Source of the DNA: Caldilineaceae bacterium
GTDB lineage: Bacteria > Chloroflexota > Anaerolineae > Caldilineales > Caldilineaceae
DNA length: 64,000 bases
Assembly (NCBI GenBank): GCA_019637695.1
Contig: JAHBVG010000013.1
Location: 37,460 to 101,459, forward strand
Direction of reading: 5' to 3'
Numbering within the stretch: the first letter of the stretch is position 1; every line of letters starts with the position of its first letter. Made by a program: the position numbers and the translations under genes. Positions 47,325-57,772 of the stretch are shown in pieces. Below the pieces are notes generated by a model, which was not told where the DNA came from, ran no database searches, and saw nothing but the letters and a program-made list of their open reading frames with translations.

Positions 47325-50300
47325 ATGCGCCAACTCATCCTTCTCTTCGTCGCCTTGCTGATCGCCCTTTGGGGGCTGTCCATCCTGCGTGAGGGCGCGC
47401 CTAATCTGGTTGTGGCCGCACGCGATGGCCTTTTTGTAATGATCGTGGGCGCGCTCGTTTTTGCCATAAGCGCACGTCCATCTCTGGCTGTCACCCGTTC
47501 CCCGCAAAAGCCCACAGCATCCAACGTGATCTGGCTCCTCGCACTGGGCATCATCCTGGGGATTGGCGCTGGCGGCTGGCTCTACTGGATGCTGGCAAAC
47601 GGTGAAACAGGTGTAAGGCTGCTCTGGCCGCTCCTGGCGTGGATCGTCGGGGTGTTGGCGATCCTGACGGCGGCGCTGTGGCCTACACGTCCCCGCTCGA
47701 CGGTCGAACCAACCTGGTCCGTGACCGCTGCCCAGCGCTTCCTCAGCCAGGCGTCCCCACTTGATCCGGCTCCATCCCCGACTTTGTTGAACTGGCGCGT
47801 CATCAGTGTGTGGGTCCTGCTGCTCACAGCGCTGGCGGCATTGCTCCGTCTTTGGAACTTTGCCGGGCTGCCGGATGGCTGCGGCGGCGTTGCCTGCACA
47901 GCAGGGATGGACGCGCTCACCTTTCTGCGCGAGGGAAATTGGCGGGCGCTCTTACTCGGCGACGCCCCCCTCTACACGCTGTTGATTTCGGCGGGGTTTG
48001 CGCTTTTTGAACCGGGGCTAACCGTCCTGCGCTGGATTGGGCTGATCCTGGGCGTGTTGACCATCCCGGTCTTTTATGGGGCGGGCAACCGTTGGGCGCG
48101 CCCAACCACGGCGCTGGTGGGTACATCTCTGCTCATCTTCGCGCCCTGGCACATTGAGATGAGCCGCTACCCCGAAGCGGGGACGCTGCTATTGCTCATC
48201 CTCTTTGCAACCCTGTGGGCATACGGCTGGGCGGCGGGCGGCAATGACCCGCGTCGTTGGGCGCTGGCTGGCGCCGTCGCTGGGCTGACCACGCTGGCCG
48301 CGCCGCTGTCGCTGATCCCCGTGCTGCTGATCTGGTGGACAGTGGCGTTGCCCCCGGCAAATTGGCGCGGACGGCTGCTCTACTGGTTCGCCCTGCTCAT
48401 GGGGAGCGCACCCCGGCTGGCGATCTTGCCACTGACCGATGTGACACCCAATTGGGTGAATGTTGTAAGCGTGAAAATTCAGGCGCTGGCTGCCTTGCTC
48501 TTGGTTGACGCCCCACTCTCCACCGCCTGGTTGGGGATGCTGGCGCTGTTGGGGTTCATTTATTTGTTGCGCGTCCCTCTGTGGGCGGCAACCCGATTGC
48601 TCTGGATCGGGTTGTTGCTCACTGGCGCGTGGATCCTGGGCAGCGATGTGAGCTTGACGCTGTCCACGCTGACGCCGCTGTTGACGATCTTCAGCCTGAG
48701 CGCCTTGATCGCACTCGATCAGCTTGTGGGTAGATTGATCCGCGTCTGGACGCCAGCCGTCCGCCCAATGGCGATGGCCGCGGCAGCGGCGATCACACTG
48801 GCCCTGATCTTTGGGATCAGCACAGTGACGGGCCTGACCGCCCTGGCGGAAAGTCCATCCTTCATGGCGGCGCGTAGCGACCCCGGCGCGGGGATCGGCA
48901 ACTTTTTGCGCATAGCCTCCAGAGTAGAGGGCGACGACGCCCCGCTGATCTTTGTCCCTCAGGAGCTACTCAATGCGCCCTCTACCCAACTGGCGTCGGG
49001 CGGCGCGCTGGCCCAGAGCAGTCGCATCCTCGCGCTGGACCCCATCCAGCATTTGCCGTTGGCCGCGCCCTCGTTTATTGATCTGCCGCGCGCAGCCAAT
49101 CTCCTCTATATTGCGCCGGCCGCCGATACGCGGCTGATCAACCATCTCAGCTCGATCTATCCTGGCTTTACAGCAGAAGCCATCGTCGATGAGGTCTCCC
49201 AACAGACCCTGGCCTACGTGCTTGCCATCCCGCGTGATCTGGCGGAAGAGAGGCGCGGACTCAACCTCCATTATGTGGGCGAGGGCGAAGATGGGGATGA
49301 ATTGCTGGCGCAGGGTGGCCTGGGCTGGAACGACCCACCGCCCCTCGCTGCGCCCTTCCGCTTAGAAGCAACAGGCTCGCTCTACATCCCTATGGATGGG
49401 CGCTATCTCTTTCGCATAGAAACTGACGAGGGCGCACAGGTCCGTCTAGACCTGGATGGGGAAAGCCCCTGGCGCACGATCATCGACAGCGCTGAAGATC
49501 GCGCCGAAGCCAGTTTGGACTTGGCCCAGGGGATCTATCCGTTGCGGTTGACCTATGTCACCGGAACCGGCGCGCCCAGACTTGAGGTGAGTTGGCAACG
49601 CCCGAACGGGGATCTTGAACCACTGCCGCGTGAGGCGCTCTATGCGCTGGAGGTTGAGAGCGGTCTGTTGGCGAACTATTACACAGGGACGGTGGATCTG
49701 ACCGATCTCGGCTCAGCCACCCTCCTGACCCGGCGGCGTGAACCGATCCTACTGGCGACACCGGCGCTGATGGACGCAACCGCTGTCCTCTGGCAGGCGA
49801 AGTTGGCTGCCCCCGTGGACGGTCTCTACGATCTGAGCGTCGAAGCGCATGGGCGCTACCAGCTTTTTGTCGATGGCGCGCTGCTGCTCGGCGAAAATGA
49901 TCTCATCGGGAGCCAGCGGCGGACGCAACTCCTGTTGGCGCGCGGATGGCACGATCTGGAGATCCATTATCAACCGCAGCCTGGGGATGTGCTCTTTCAA
50001 TTGCGCTGGCAGCCGCCTGGCCTGGAAGGGGGCGCAATTCCAGCAGTCTACTTTGCCCCGTTTGCACCTGACATGGATGTGACAACGTTGGCAATCCCAC
50101 CGGCGCCGGAGCCAATGGCTGTGCTTATGCCTGCGCCTATGATCCCAGGCACAACGCCCCACTTACAGGCTGATACCAATCCGCTGCCAACGGATCTGCC
50201 CCAACTGCCGTTGGATCTGCTCTGGCAAAGCGGTAGTTGCGGCGATGCGGACGATCAACTTCAGACGCCGCGTGGATTGGTAATCTCCCCGGGTGAGAAT

Positions 50301-51023
50301 CGGCTCTACGTGGCCGACGCTGGCAACGCTCGGCTCATCATTTACGATCTGGCGACGGGCCAACCCTTGCAGATCAACCGGAATGAGCAATTGATCGAAC
50401 CGTTTGATCTGGGCATCAACGCGCTGGGAGATGTCTATCTGCTCGACGCTGTCGCCCAGCAGATCTTCCGCATCGACCGCGAGACCGATGAATTGGTTCC
50501 ACTGGGGATGGAGAGCAGTTTTTACCGCCCACGCGGGATCGGTGTTGATCGGGCCGGAACGCTGCTCATCGCCGATACGGGCGGCGCTCGCATCGTGCTG
50601 TTGGCGGCGGATGGCAGCCTTTTGACCACCATCGGCGGGCCGGATACCCCCTTGGGTGCGGGCCAGCCAGTGGACGTGCTGGCGCTGCCCAATGGCGCCA
50701 TTTGGGCCGTCACCGCCGAGGATGGCCGCTTGTGGCGGCTGGATCGAGGACAAGGGCAGGTTGCCACGGCGCGGGCCAATACCTTCGACGCTCCTCACCT
50801 GGCGGGGTTGCCCAACAGTTCATTCTTCCTCACCGATCCTGAGCGGCAGTTGATCATCTATTTTGACGCCGAGGGCCGGGCGATAGCCCAATTCCGCGCC
50901 AGTTTTGCCAAACCCGTCGGCATCGACGCTGCGAGCCGAGATGGCAATCTGCTGCTTGCAGTGTCGGACAGCGTCACCTGCACAGTTTCGTTGTGGCAGT
51001 CGCCGCTTGACGCGTTGCCGTAA
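47325..51023 (+). CDS. Multi-domain membrane protein: ArnT/PMT-like glycosyltransferase region, two PA14-like domains, NHL beta-propeller
   Basis: 1232 aa. The first ~510 residues have about 12 TM helices and resemble GT-C (ArnT/PMT-like) transferases, including an early acidic loop (GMDALTFLREG) and FAPWHIEMSRYPE. Residues ~644-780 and ~780-910 are PA14-like sugar-binding beta domains (GRYLFRIETDEGAQVRLDLDG; GLYDLSVEAHGRYQLFVDG). Residues ~961-1232 are NHL repeats (ENRLYVADAGNARLIIYD; GTLLIADTGGARIVLL). The fused protein probably glycosylates lipid-linked or protein targets and binds glycans outside the cell. The catalytic acidic residue of the GT-C core is not firmly identified. Confidence 0.75.
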   Translation: MRQLILLFVALLIALWGLSILREGAPNLVVAARDGLFVMIVGALVFAISARPSLAVTRSPQKPTASNVIWLLALGIILGIGAGGWLYWMLANGETGVRLLWPLLAWIVGVLAILTAALWPTRPRSTVEPTWSVTAAQRFLSQASPLDPAPSPTLLNWRVISVWVLLLTALAALLRLWNFAGLPDGCGGVACTAGMDALTFLREGNWRALLLGDAPLYTLLISAGFALFEPGLTVLRWIGLILGVLTIPVFYGAGNRWARPTTALVGTSLLIFAPWHIEMSRYPEAGTLLLLILFATLWAYGWAAGGNDPRRWALAGAVAGLTTLAAPLSLIPVLLIWWTVALPPANWRGRLLYWFALLMGSAPRLAILPLTDVTPNWVNVVSVKIQALAALLLVDAPLSTAWLGMLALLGFIYLLRVPLWAATRLLWIGLLLTGAWILGSDVSLTLSTLTPLLTIFSLSALIALDQLVGRLIRVWTPAVRPMAMAAAAAITLALIFGISTVTGLTALAESPSFMAARSDPGAGIGNFLRIASRVEGDDAPLIFVPQELLNAPSTQLASGGALAQSSRILALDPIQHLPLAAPSFIDLPRAANLLYIAPAADTRLINHLSSIYPGFTAEAIVDEVSQQTLAYVLAIPRDLAEERRGLNLHYVGEGEDGDELLAQGGLGWNDPPPLAAPFRLEATGSLYIPMDGRYLFRIETDEGAQVRLDLDGESPWRTIIDSAEDRAEASLDLAQGIYPLRLTYVTGTGAPRLEVSWQRPNGDLEPLPREALYALEVESGLLANYYTGTVDLTDLGSATLLTRRREPILLATPALMDATAVLWQAKLAAPVDGLYDLSVEAHGRYQLFVDGALLLGENDLIGSQRRTQLLLARGWHDLEIHYQPQPGDVLFQLRWQPPGLEGGAIPAVYFAPFAPDMDVTTLAIPPAPEPMAVLMPAPMIPGTTPHLQADTNPLPTDLPQLPLDLLWQSGSCGDADDQLQTPRGLVISPGENRLYVADAGNARLIIYDLATGQPLQINRNEQLIEPFDLGINALGDVYLLDAVAQQIFRIDRETDELVPLGMESSFYRPRGIGVDRAGTLLIADTGGARIVLLAADGSLLTTIGGPDTPLGAGQPVDVLALPNGAIWAVTAEDGRLWRLDRGQGQVATARANTFDAPHLAGLPNSSFFLTDPERQLIIYFDAEGRAIAQFRASFAKPVGIDAASRDGNLLLAVSDSVTCTVSLWQSPLDALP

Positions 51024-51231
51024 AATAGGAACAGTCGAATCGATGCGAGCGTCTTGTTAGAGTCATGCGGGTGTACATGAATTGAAGTGGAGTGGGCACG
51101 CCCATGCGCCGTCCCTGTCCCTTGAAGCGCTGGAGACAGCAGCGTACTCTCTCCGCATCCTAACCGAGTTTGAAGACACCCAAGTCATTCGAGCTACAAA
51201 ACGCAGGTACGTGAATCGTCGGAGGTTTTTC

Positions 51232-53349
51232 ATGCAGAGCCCACAACGCAGGCGCAACCTGATCATCGCCGGGGTTGCGGCGTTATTCTTATTTTTGTGT
51301 ATTGGTACTCTCGGCGCAGCAAGTGTGATTGGTTATCTCCTCCTCCGCCCAGTGGATAGCGGAGAAGCCGTGAGCATCCGCATTGTCGAGCAGCCCGCCG
51401 TGCGAGCGACGCCAACCCGTCCGCTGTGGCCAACACCCAAGGACGCCAAACCCGCCACCAGCGCTCACCCAGCCGCAACGCCTCAACCGGCGGTGAATGA
51501 AACCGCAGCCGAGGCTGAGTTAGACCTGTTCACCGAGCAGGAACTGGCGTCGTTGATCATCCCCACCCGCGATCTGCGCGATCTGGCCCTGCGCCTCAAA
51601 CCAGATCTGGATGATATCCCAATTGTTGTCAACGACGAAGAGCCGAACTTTGATGTGGGCGACCGCATCGAATTTTGGGTCTCGAATGTCGATGAAAACC
51701 GTCAATTTCAGATCACCGCCGAGTTGATCCACAAGACCGAAGTGGCCTATGCCTGGGTGCAGGTGGATCGGGAATATGACCAGCGCGATCTTAGCCGCTC
51801 CATCGATCGGTTCAGCACACAGATCTACCCGAAGGTACGCGAATTTTTCGGCAGCGAGTGGACCCCCGGCGTGGACAACGATCCGCGGCTGCATATCCTC
51901 CACGCCGATGGTATGGGATCCAGCGTCGCCGGTTATTACAGCAGCGCCGATCAGTTCAGCCGGCTTGCCAATCAATACTCCAACGAAAAGGAGATGTTCT
52001 ACATCAGCCTGCCCTGGCTCAACCGCAGCGGGGATTACACCTATTACGAGACGGTGCTGGCCCACGAATTCCAACACATGATCCACTGGTACAACGACCG
52101 CAATGAAGAGACCTGGGTCAACGAGGGCTTGAGCGAACTGGCGCAGGAGATCGCCGGTTATCCGCCGGATACGGGCTTCGCCTCCATCTTCGTCAGGACG
52201 CCCGACACCCAACTCAACACATGGAGCGAAATATCTGGCGGCAACGCCGCCCACTATGGAAGTTCCTATCTGTTTATGGCTTATCTGTTGCAGCGCTTTG
52301 GCGAGGATGTGACCAAGGCCATCGTCGCCCACCCGGCCAACGGTATCCGTGGCATTGAGCAGGCGCTGCAAGAAACCGGCCACGATCTGACCTTCAACGA
52401 GGTCTTCGCGGATTGGCTGGTGGCTAACTATATCGACGACCCTGGGGCATTCGATGGAGCGGGGATTTATGGCTACGGCCAATTGGATGTGCCCCAAATC
52501 GTCTTGGATGAGGTTCACACCCGTTTCCCCGTGAACACACGGCGCACGAATGTACGCAATTATGGCGCCGATTACATTGGTCTTCGCGGCAGCGGAGATA
52601 TTACCCTCCACTTTCAGGGGATGACCGAGACCAAACTTGCCGATGTGATCCCTTACAGCGGCGATTTCATGTGGTGGAGCAATCGCGCCGATGATTCAAA
52701 CACCCGCCTGACCCGCCTCTTCGATTTTACGGCGATTGAACCGGGCGATCCCATTGAAATGGAAGTCGCCATGTGGTATCAGATCGAGGTGGATTACGAC
52801 TACGGCTATGTCGTCGTCAGCCGCGATGGAGAGAAGTGGGATATTTTACCCGGCCAGCAGACGACCGAGGAGAACCCCAGCGGCAACAGCTTTGGTCATG
52901 CGTACACGGGGTCCAGTACGATCAACAGCCGCGCCCCGGTCTGGATCACCGAGACCTTCGATTTAAGCGATTACGCCGGCGAAGAGATCTTCGTCCGTTT
53001 TGAGTATGTCACCGATGACGCCGTCAACGCGCCCGGCTGGTTTGTGGACGATATCAGCATCCCGGCTATCGACTACGCCGCCGATTTTGAGGACGGCGCC
53101 GACGGCTGGGAAGGCGAGGGCTGGCTGCTCACCGACAACCGACTCTCACAGGGATGGCTCTTGCAAATCCTATCTTTACGGCGGGGAAACCTGGTTGAAG
53201 TCCTTCAGTTGCCTGTGAATGAGGACGGCGCCGCCACCGTGGACATCGACGGCCTGGGCGGCAACAGCGAAGCCATCCTCATTGTCAGCGCCATCACGCC
53301 CTTCACCACCGAAGCAGCGGACTACGAGTACCAGATTGAGCGGCGGTAA
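51232..53349 (+). CDS. Membrane-anchored zinc metallopeptidase (immune inhibitor A-like)
   Basis: The product is 705 aa. One N-terminal TM (about 8-32), Pro/Ala linker, then a zinc peptidase with HEFQH (His278-His282) and a downstream E in NEGLSE (~298-302). The C-terminal part has two immune-inhibitor-A-type beta-sandwich domains (YGYVVVSRDGEKWDIL; EIFVRFEYVTDDAVNAPGWFVDDI). It should act outside the membrane on proteins. The ATG at 51232 follows GGAGG; the longer frame to 51082 lacks support. Confidence 0.85.
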   Translation: MQSPQRRRNLIIAGVAALFLFLCIGTLGAASVIGYLLLRPVDSGEAVSIRIVEQPAVRATPTRPLWPTPKDAKPATSAHPAATPQPAVNETAAEAELDLFTEQELASLIIPTRDLRDLALRLKPDLDDIPIVVNDEEPNFDVGDRIEFWVSNVDENRQFQITAELIHKTEVAYAWVQVDREYDQRDLSRSIDRFSTQIYPKVREFFGSEWTPGVDNDPRLHILHADGMGSSVAGYYSSADQFSRLANQYSNEKEMFYISLPWLNRSGDYTYYETVLAHEFQHMIHWYNDRNEETWVNEGLSELAQEIAGYPPDTGFASIFVRTPDTQLNTWSEISGGNAAHYGSSYLFMAYLLQRFGEDVTKAIVAHPANGIRGIEQALQETGHDLTFNEVFADWLVANYIDDPGAFDGAGIYGYGQLDVPQIVLDEVHTRFPVNTRRTNVRNYGADYIGLRGSGDITLHFQGMTETKLADVIPYSGDFMWWSNRADDSNTRLTRLFDFTAIEPGDPIEMEVAMWYQIEVDYDYGYVVVSRDGEKWDILPGQQTTEENPSGNSFGHAYTGSSTINSRAPVWITETFDLSDYAGEEIFVRFEYVTDDAVNAPGWFVDDISIPAIDYAADFEDGADGWEGEGWLLTDNRLSQGWLLQILSLRRGNLVEVLQLPVNEDGAATVDIDGLGGNSEAILIVSAITPFTTEAADYEYQIERR

Positions 53350-53352
53350 TAA

Positions 53353-54177
53353 TCAATAAAGTACGAGTGTTTTCTTCAAGGCAGATTCTGCCAGTGAAGC
53401 GTCACCACTCAACACAGCCCTTGCGCGACCTTCATCATAGGTAAAACGCCCAGAGGCAAGGATATTAAAATCGAGCGCATCCATCTGGATCGTCGCCGCA
53501 GCTTCCCCATTGCCCACTTTCCATACACCGCCTGCAATCCCTCCCAAATCGAAGATCACGGCCTGCTCACTCAATTTTCCGTGCAGACACCTGGCAACAT
53601 CGCGCATCACCAGCGCCACAATGCGTCCATCGTGTTCAGGTGTCTGCTGAAACGGCAGACCGGTTGCCCGGCAGATGTCCAACCGATGCATCCATGTATC
53701 GCGGCTGTGGATCACCCACATCAGATGGCGCATGGATAGACGCCCGCCGATTGGATGAAACACAAAGATCGGCTTTATGAGACGGAACTCATACGCCCAC
53801 TTCCTGGCAGCGATGGGACCTATCTGGCGTAGTTCAGCGATTAAGTCAGCAGGAGATTTACTCCCCCACTTTTGGATCTGACGTTGATTGATCGTATCCT
53901 CAATCAATTGCCCATTTTTGGGAAAGACGCTGTACTGGCGCAACATCTCCCTGTACCCAGTTCCACTGGCATAGCCTCCTACCTGGTGCGCAATCATATC
54001 TCGCACATTCCACTCGGTACAGGCGGTTGGCCGCATCCAATCGTCGGCAGCAAGGGATTCAACCAACGCAAGGAATCGATCCAATGCAGTCGATAACAGG
54101 GTGTGCGCTTCCTCAGCAGTAACATACGGTACATAAGCAGCATTCAGCGCAGGTTGGGCAATAGAGAGAGTAGCCAT
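53353..54177 (-). CDS. Maleylpyruvate isomerase/DinB-like superfamily protein (TIGR03083-type)
   Basis: 274 aa. The N-terminal four-helix bundle has the mycothiol-dependent maleylpyruvate isomerase signature (DDWMRPTACTEWNVRDMIAHQVGG) and later metal-type His residues (HSRDTWMHR). The family uses low-molecular-weight thiols or metals in aromatic breakdown or detoxification; exact reaction unknown. The strong SD AGGAGG before 54177 fixes the start. It follows a TetR regulator closely, probably in one transcript. Confidence 0.8.
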   Translation of the reverse strand: MATLSIAQPALNAAYVPYVTAEEAHTLLSTALDRFLALVESLAADDWMRPTACTEWNVRDMIAHQVGGYASGTGYREMLRQYSVFPKNGQLIEDTINQRQIQKWGSKSPADLIAELRQIGPIAARKWAYEFRLIKPIFVFHPIGGRLSMRHLMWVIHSRDTWMHRLDICRATGLPFQQTPEHDGRIVALVMRDVARCLHGKLSEQAVIFDLGGIAGGVWKVGNGEAAATIQMDALDFNILASGRFTYDEGRARAVLSGDASLAESALKKTLVLY

Positions 54178-54203
54178 GCATCTTCCTCCTGAAAGATATA
54201 AAG

Positions 54204-54830
54204 TTACGGTTTCGACCATGCTTTGTTGAGCAGGGATAGGGCCGCTGGGATCAACGCCCCAAAACGGCCTTGCCCTGCAGGTAGGTGCGGCTCATTCGCC
54301 AAATGCAGGGCCGTCAATCCATGCATGACGGCGATCAACAGGTCTGCAACCTGCGCGGGCGCAAGCTCTGTATCCATGGCCGCGCTCCAGGTTGCAGCGC
54401 GTTCATACCCGCTGTGCAGGACTTCAAGACTAGCTTGCAGACTTGCTTCAGAGGGGACAAATCCAGGAACAGGCCGCTCGAAGCAGAGCTGGTACAACTC
54501 TGGGTTTTGCGTAGCAAATGTCATATAGCCCTCTAATACCCGGCGGACTTCCTCCTGCCAGGTCGTCGCCCCTTCAATGGCTTTCTGAAACTCTTCTGCA
54601 TAGAGTGTGAACCCTACTCTGAACAGAGAATCATAGATGTCCATTTTGCCGGTGAAATAGTGGTAGAGAGAGGGCGCACGCATATCCAGCCGCCGCGCCA
54701 ATTCCTGCATTGAGAGAGCGGCTACACCTTCCTCGCGCATAATCGTACGCGCCATGTCAAGGATACTGTTGATCATGGCCTCTCGATTTTGCTGTCGTCG
54801 AGGCGATAGAATTGGGGTGGTATCTTTCAT
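54204..54830 (-). CDS. TetR-family transcriptional repressor
   Basis: A 208-aa regulator with N-terminal HTH (LSMQELARRLDMRAPSLYHYFTGKMDIYDSLF) and a helical ligand-binding domain with a WHG-like C-terminal helix (LHLANEPHLPAGQG). It lies upstream of and close to the maleylpyruvate-isomerase-like gene. A clear dyad operator sits 17 nt before its start, so autoregulation is likely. Confidence 0.92.
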   Translation of the reverse strand: MKDTTPILSPRRQQNREAMINSILDMARTIMREEGVAALSMQELARRLDMRAPSLYHYFTGKMDIYDSLFRVGFTLYAEEFQKAIEGATTWQEEVRRVLEGYMTFATQNPELYQLCFERPVPGFVPSEASLQASLEVLHSGYERAATWSAAMDTELAPAQVADLLIAVMHGLTALHLANEPHLPAGQGRFGALIPAALSLLNKAWSKP

Positions 54831-54846
54831 GGCATATTTTTGAGTT

Positions 54847-54900
54847 AATCTAATACTGTTAGTATATTCTAATGATATTAGATTTTTTGTTATTTGTCAA
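54847..54900 (-). promoter_or_regulatory. TetR promoter with overlapping operator dyads
   Basis: On the minus strand TTGACA (54895-54900) and TATCAT (54872-54877) are 17 nt apart. Overlapping them are a perfect 9-bp inverted repeat (54847-54855 and 54876-54884) and a compact dyad ATACT-GTT-AGTAT (54853-54865), ideal for dimer binding. Repressor binding here is inferred. Confidence 0.7.
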
Positions 54901-55006
54901 GCGACTGGTATCGGTTCACATTGATCGCTCTAGCCGAGTGCGTCCCCCGGCGGGTCTGTGACCCGACTTGAGATGAACTGGAATTGCTGGGCACTCTATG
55001 ATCACC

Positions 55007-55035
55007 TTGCAAGTGCGCAAAATTGCCGATATACT
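55007..55035 (+). promoter_or_regulatory. Sigma-70-type promoter of the sugar ABC operon
   Basis: TTGCAA (55007-55012) and TATACT (55030-55035) are separated by 17 nt and lie about 110 nt before the ABC ATPase start. The rest of the 54831-55142 spacer holds the TetR operator and a REP-like GTCTGTGAC copy (~54945-54970), no gene. Confidence 0.5.
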
Positions 55036-55142
55036 ATCTCCGCTTTCACGGATACATTTCCCCGATCCGTGGAAGAACGCTACGGCATACGCCGCTCTCC
55101 AGGCGCATTGTCTATGACCCATGGATCGAACACCGTATAGAG

Positions 55143-56639
55143 ATGACGACAATGGCAGCCACCACCCCTGTTTTAGAGATGCGCCAGATCTCAAAACGGT
55201 TTGATAGCACCAAGGCGCTCGACGATGTGGCGTTGACCCTCTACCCTGGGGAGATCCACGCGTTGTTGGGCGAAAACGGCGCGGGCAAGTCCACGCTGAT
55301 CAAAATCCTGACCGGCATCTACACGCCCGACAGGGGCGAAATTCTTTTGGATGGTCAACCGATCAGCGTGGGCAGCCCCATCCAAGCGCAGGGATACGGC
55401 ATCGCCGCCATCCACCAAGAGCCGATGATCTTTCCCGATTTGACGGTGGCCGAGAATATTTTCATCAGCCATCGTCGCCAGGGGTGGTTCGTAAACTGGG
55501 GACGGATGGCGCGCGAGGCAGAAGCGATCCTCAACATGTTGGATGTGCATCTCGACGTGCGCAGCCCGGCGCGCGGCTTGACATTGGCGCAGCAGCAGGC
55601 TGTGGAAATTGCCAAGGCGATCTCGCTCAAGGTGCGCGTGCTGATCATGGACGAGCCGACAGCGTCGCTCTCGGCCCATGAGGTGGATCAACTCTTCAAA
55701 CTGGCCCATAGGCTGCGCACGCAGGGCGTCGCCATCCTCTTCATCAGCCACCGCATGGACGAGGTCTTCGCAATTGCGGATCGCATCACCATCCTGCGCG
55801 ATGGACAATTTGTCTCCTCAAAGCCGCGCGCTGAGGTGACGCCGGAGAGTGCCATCCGCGATATGGTGGGGCGGCAGCTTGGCGACTTCTTCGCACGGCG
55901 GCAATCGCAGATCGGGGAGAAGTTGCTTGCGGTGCGCGATTTGGGCAAGGAAGGCGCTTTCGCCGCCGTCACCTTCGATATGCACGCCGGCGAGGTCCTC
56001 GGTTTTGCCGGGTTGGTGGGGGCGCGGCGCACCGATGTGGGGCTGGCGCTCTTTGGCATTGAACCCGCCGACAGCGGCGAAATCCTGCTCGAAGGCAAGC
56101 CGGTGAAGATCCATTCGCCGGAGCAGGCCATGCGCCTGGGCATTGCCTATGTCACCGAGGATCGCCGCCACTTGGGGCTGACGCTGCCCATGTCGATTGC
56201 CACCAACATCACCTTGCCCACGCTGCCCCAATACACCTCGCGGCTGGGCCTTGTCAAGGGCCAGGCCGAGATCGCCACCGCCGAGCATTTCCGCCAGCGG
56301 CTTTCGATCCGCACGCCGTCGGTGGGGTTGGCGGCGGGCAAACTATCGGGCGGCAACCAGCAGAAGGTCGTCCTCAGCAAGTGGCTCAACACCCGCCCCA
56401 AACTGCTGATTTTGGACGAGCCGACCCGCGGCATCGACGTGGGGGCCAAGGCCGAGGTCCACCATATGATCGCGGAACTGGCCGATGCGGGCATGGCGAT
56501 CCTGTTGATCTCGTCGGATCTGCCCGAAGTGTTGGCGATGAGCGACCGGGTCCTCGTCATGCGCGAGGGACGGCAGCAGGGGATCTTCGAGCGCGCCGAA
56601 GCCACGCAGGAGCGGATCTTGACGGCGGCGATGGGCTAA
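55143..56639 (+). CDS. Sugar ABC transporter ATP-binding protein, RbsA/RhaT-type (two ABC domains)
   Basis: A 498-aa tandem ATPase. The first half has GENGAGKST, the DEPTASLS Walker B and SLSAHEVD; the second starts near 265 and has LSGGNQQKV and [14 protein letters not shown], the CUT2 signature. The second Walker A is degenerate (GLVGARRT), as usual for the family. It energises sugar uptake with the two permeases and lipoprotein downstream. Start at 55143 or 55152; the longer frame from 55023 starts before the -10 box. Confidence 0.92.
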   Translation: MTTMAATTPVLEMRQISKRFDSTKALDDVALTLYPGEIHALLGENGAGKSTLIKILTGIYTPDRGEILLDGQPISVGSPIQAQGYGIAAIHQEPMIFPDLTVAENIFISHRRQGWFVNWGRMAREAEAILNMLDVHLDVRSPARGLTLAQQQAVEIAKAISLKVRVLIMDEPTASLSAHEVDQLFKLAHRLRTQGVAILFISHRMDEVFAIADRITILRDGQFVSSKPRAEVTPESAIRDMVGRQLGDFFARRQSQIGEKLLAVRDLGKEGAFAAVTFDMHAGEVLGFAGLVGARRTDVGLALFGIEPADSGEILLEGKPVKIHSPEQAMRLGIAYVTEDRRHLGLTLPMSIATNITLPTLPQYTSRLGLVKGQAEIATAEHFRQRLSIRTPSVGLAAGKLSGGNQQKVVLSKWLNTRPKLLILDEPTRGIDVGAKAEVHHMIAELADAGMAILLISSDLPEVLAMSDRVLVMREGRQQGIFERAEATQERILTAAMG

Positions 56640-56657
56640 CGCGGCAAAGGAAGTCTT

Positions 56658-57704
56658 ATGGATCGGGTACGGCGCTGGTTGCGGCCTGAGCAGGTGCGGG
56701 AACTGAGTCTGGTCTTCTTAATTGTGGGCGCGGTACTCTTCTTCAGCGCGCAAATCGAGAATTATTTCATCCCGCGCACCTTCACGCGCATTTCGACAAG
56801 TGTAGCGATCTTGGCGGTGGTGGCGGTGGGGCAGACGCTGGTGGTGTTGACCCGCAACATCGATCTTTCGGTTGGCTCGATGGTCGGCTTTACCGCCTAT
56901 TTTGTCGGCACCCAATTGGCCGCCAACAACGATATGCCCTGGCTGACGGCGGTCCTGATGGCTATGGGCGTCGGCGCGCTCATGGGATTGGTCAACGGCT
57001 TGATCGTCGCTTATGGACGGGTTCCCGCCATCATCACGACGCTGGGGACGCTGGCGATCTACCGGACCATCCTCGTCGAGTATTCGGGGGCGCGCACGGT
57101 GATCACGGCCTCCTTGCCCCAATGGTTGGTGAACCTTCCCCAGCAGAATCTCTTTGCCATCGGCAGCCTGGACGTACGCTTGGTGGTCGGCGTAGCGTTG
57201 GCAGTGGTGATCGTTTTTCAACTGCTGCTGCACTATTTGCCCTTTGGCCGTCGGCTCTACGCTATTGGCTCGAACCCGGAGGGCGCCGCCTTTGCCGGTC
57301 TTCCCGTGCAGCGGACGGTCTTGAGCGCGTTCATTCTCTGCGGCGCGCTCTGCGGGCTGGCGGGCTTTCTCTTTCTGGGCCGCTTTGGCACCATCACCGT
57401 GGTCGCCGCGCAAGGGATGGAACTTCAGGTGGTGGCGGCGGTGGTGGTGGGCGGCGTCAACATTTTCGGCGGCTCGGGGACGATATTCGGCGCGCTGTTG
57501 GGGACGATCCTGATTGCGACGCTGGAGCAGAGTCTGCTGCGTTGGGCGCAGATCAGTGAGTTTTGGCGCGACGCGCTGCTCGGTCTCTTGATCCTGATGG
57601 CGGTGGCCAGCGACGCCGTGATTATGAAGCGGTTACGCATCCTTTGGGCGCGACGACGGATGAGAGCAGACCGTAGACCGTCAACGGATAGTTTAACCAC
57701 CTGA
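56658..57704 (+). CDS. CUT2 sugar ABC permease (RbsC-like)
   Basis: A 348-aa permease with about 8-10 TM helices. The family signatures are present ([21 protein letters not shown] and [20 protein letters not shown], the ATPase-docking EAA-like region). It lies 18 nt after the ATPase gene. A second, divergent permease follows, so the transporter is probably a heterodimer, as in rhamnose and AI-2 systems. Confidence 0.92.
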   Translation: MDRVRRWLRPEQVRELSLVFLIVGAVLFFSAQIENYFIPRTFTRISTSVAILAVVAVGQTLVVLTRNIDLSVGSMVGFTAYFVGTQLAANNDMPWLTAVLMAMGVGALMGLVNGLIVAYGRVPAIITTLGTLAIYRTILVEYSGARTVITASLPQWLVNLPQQNLFAIGSLDVRLVVGVALAVVIVFQLLLHYLPFGRRLYAIGSNPEGAAFAGLPVQRTVLSAFILCGALCGLAGFLFLGRFGTITVVAAQGMELQVVAAVVVGGVNIFGGSGTIFGALLGTILIATLEQSLLRWAQISEFWRDALLGLLILMAVASDAVIMKRLRILWARRRMRADRRPSTDSLTT

Positions 57705-57772
57705 TCTCTCAATCGCCCAATCGTCAATCTCAGTGCGAAGAGATCAACATAACCTTATCTGTGGACATCACC

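Noticed and set aside
47190..47507. Antisense ORF overlapping the start of the PA14/NHL protein
   Set aside because: Overlaps the well-supported membrane frame on the other strand and has no family features.
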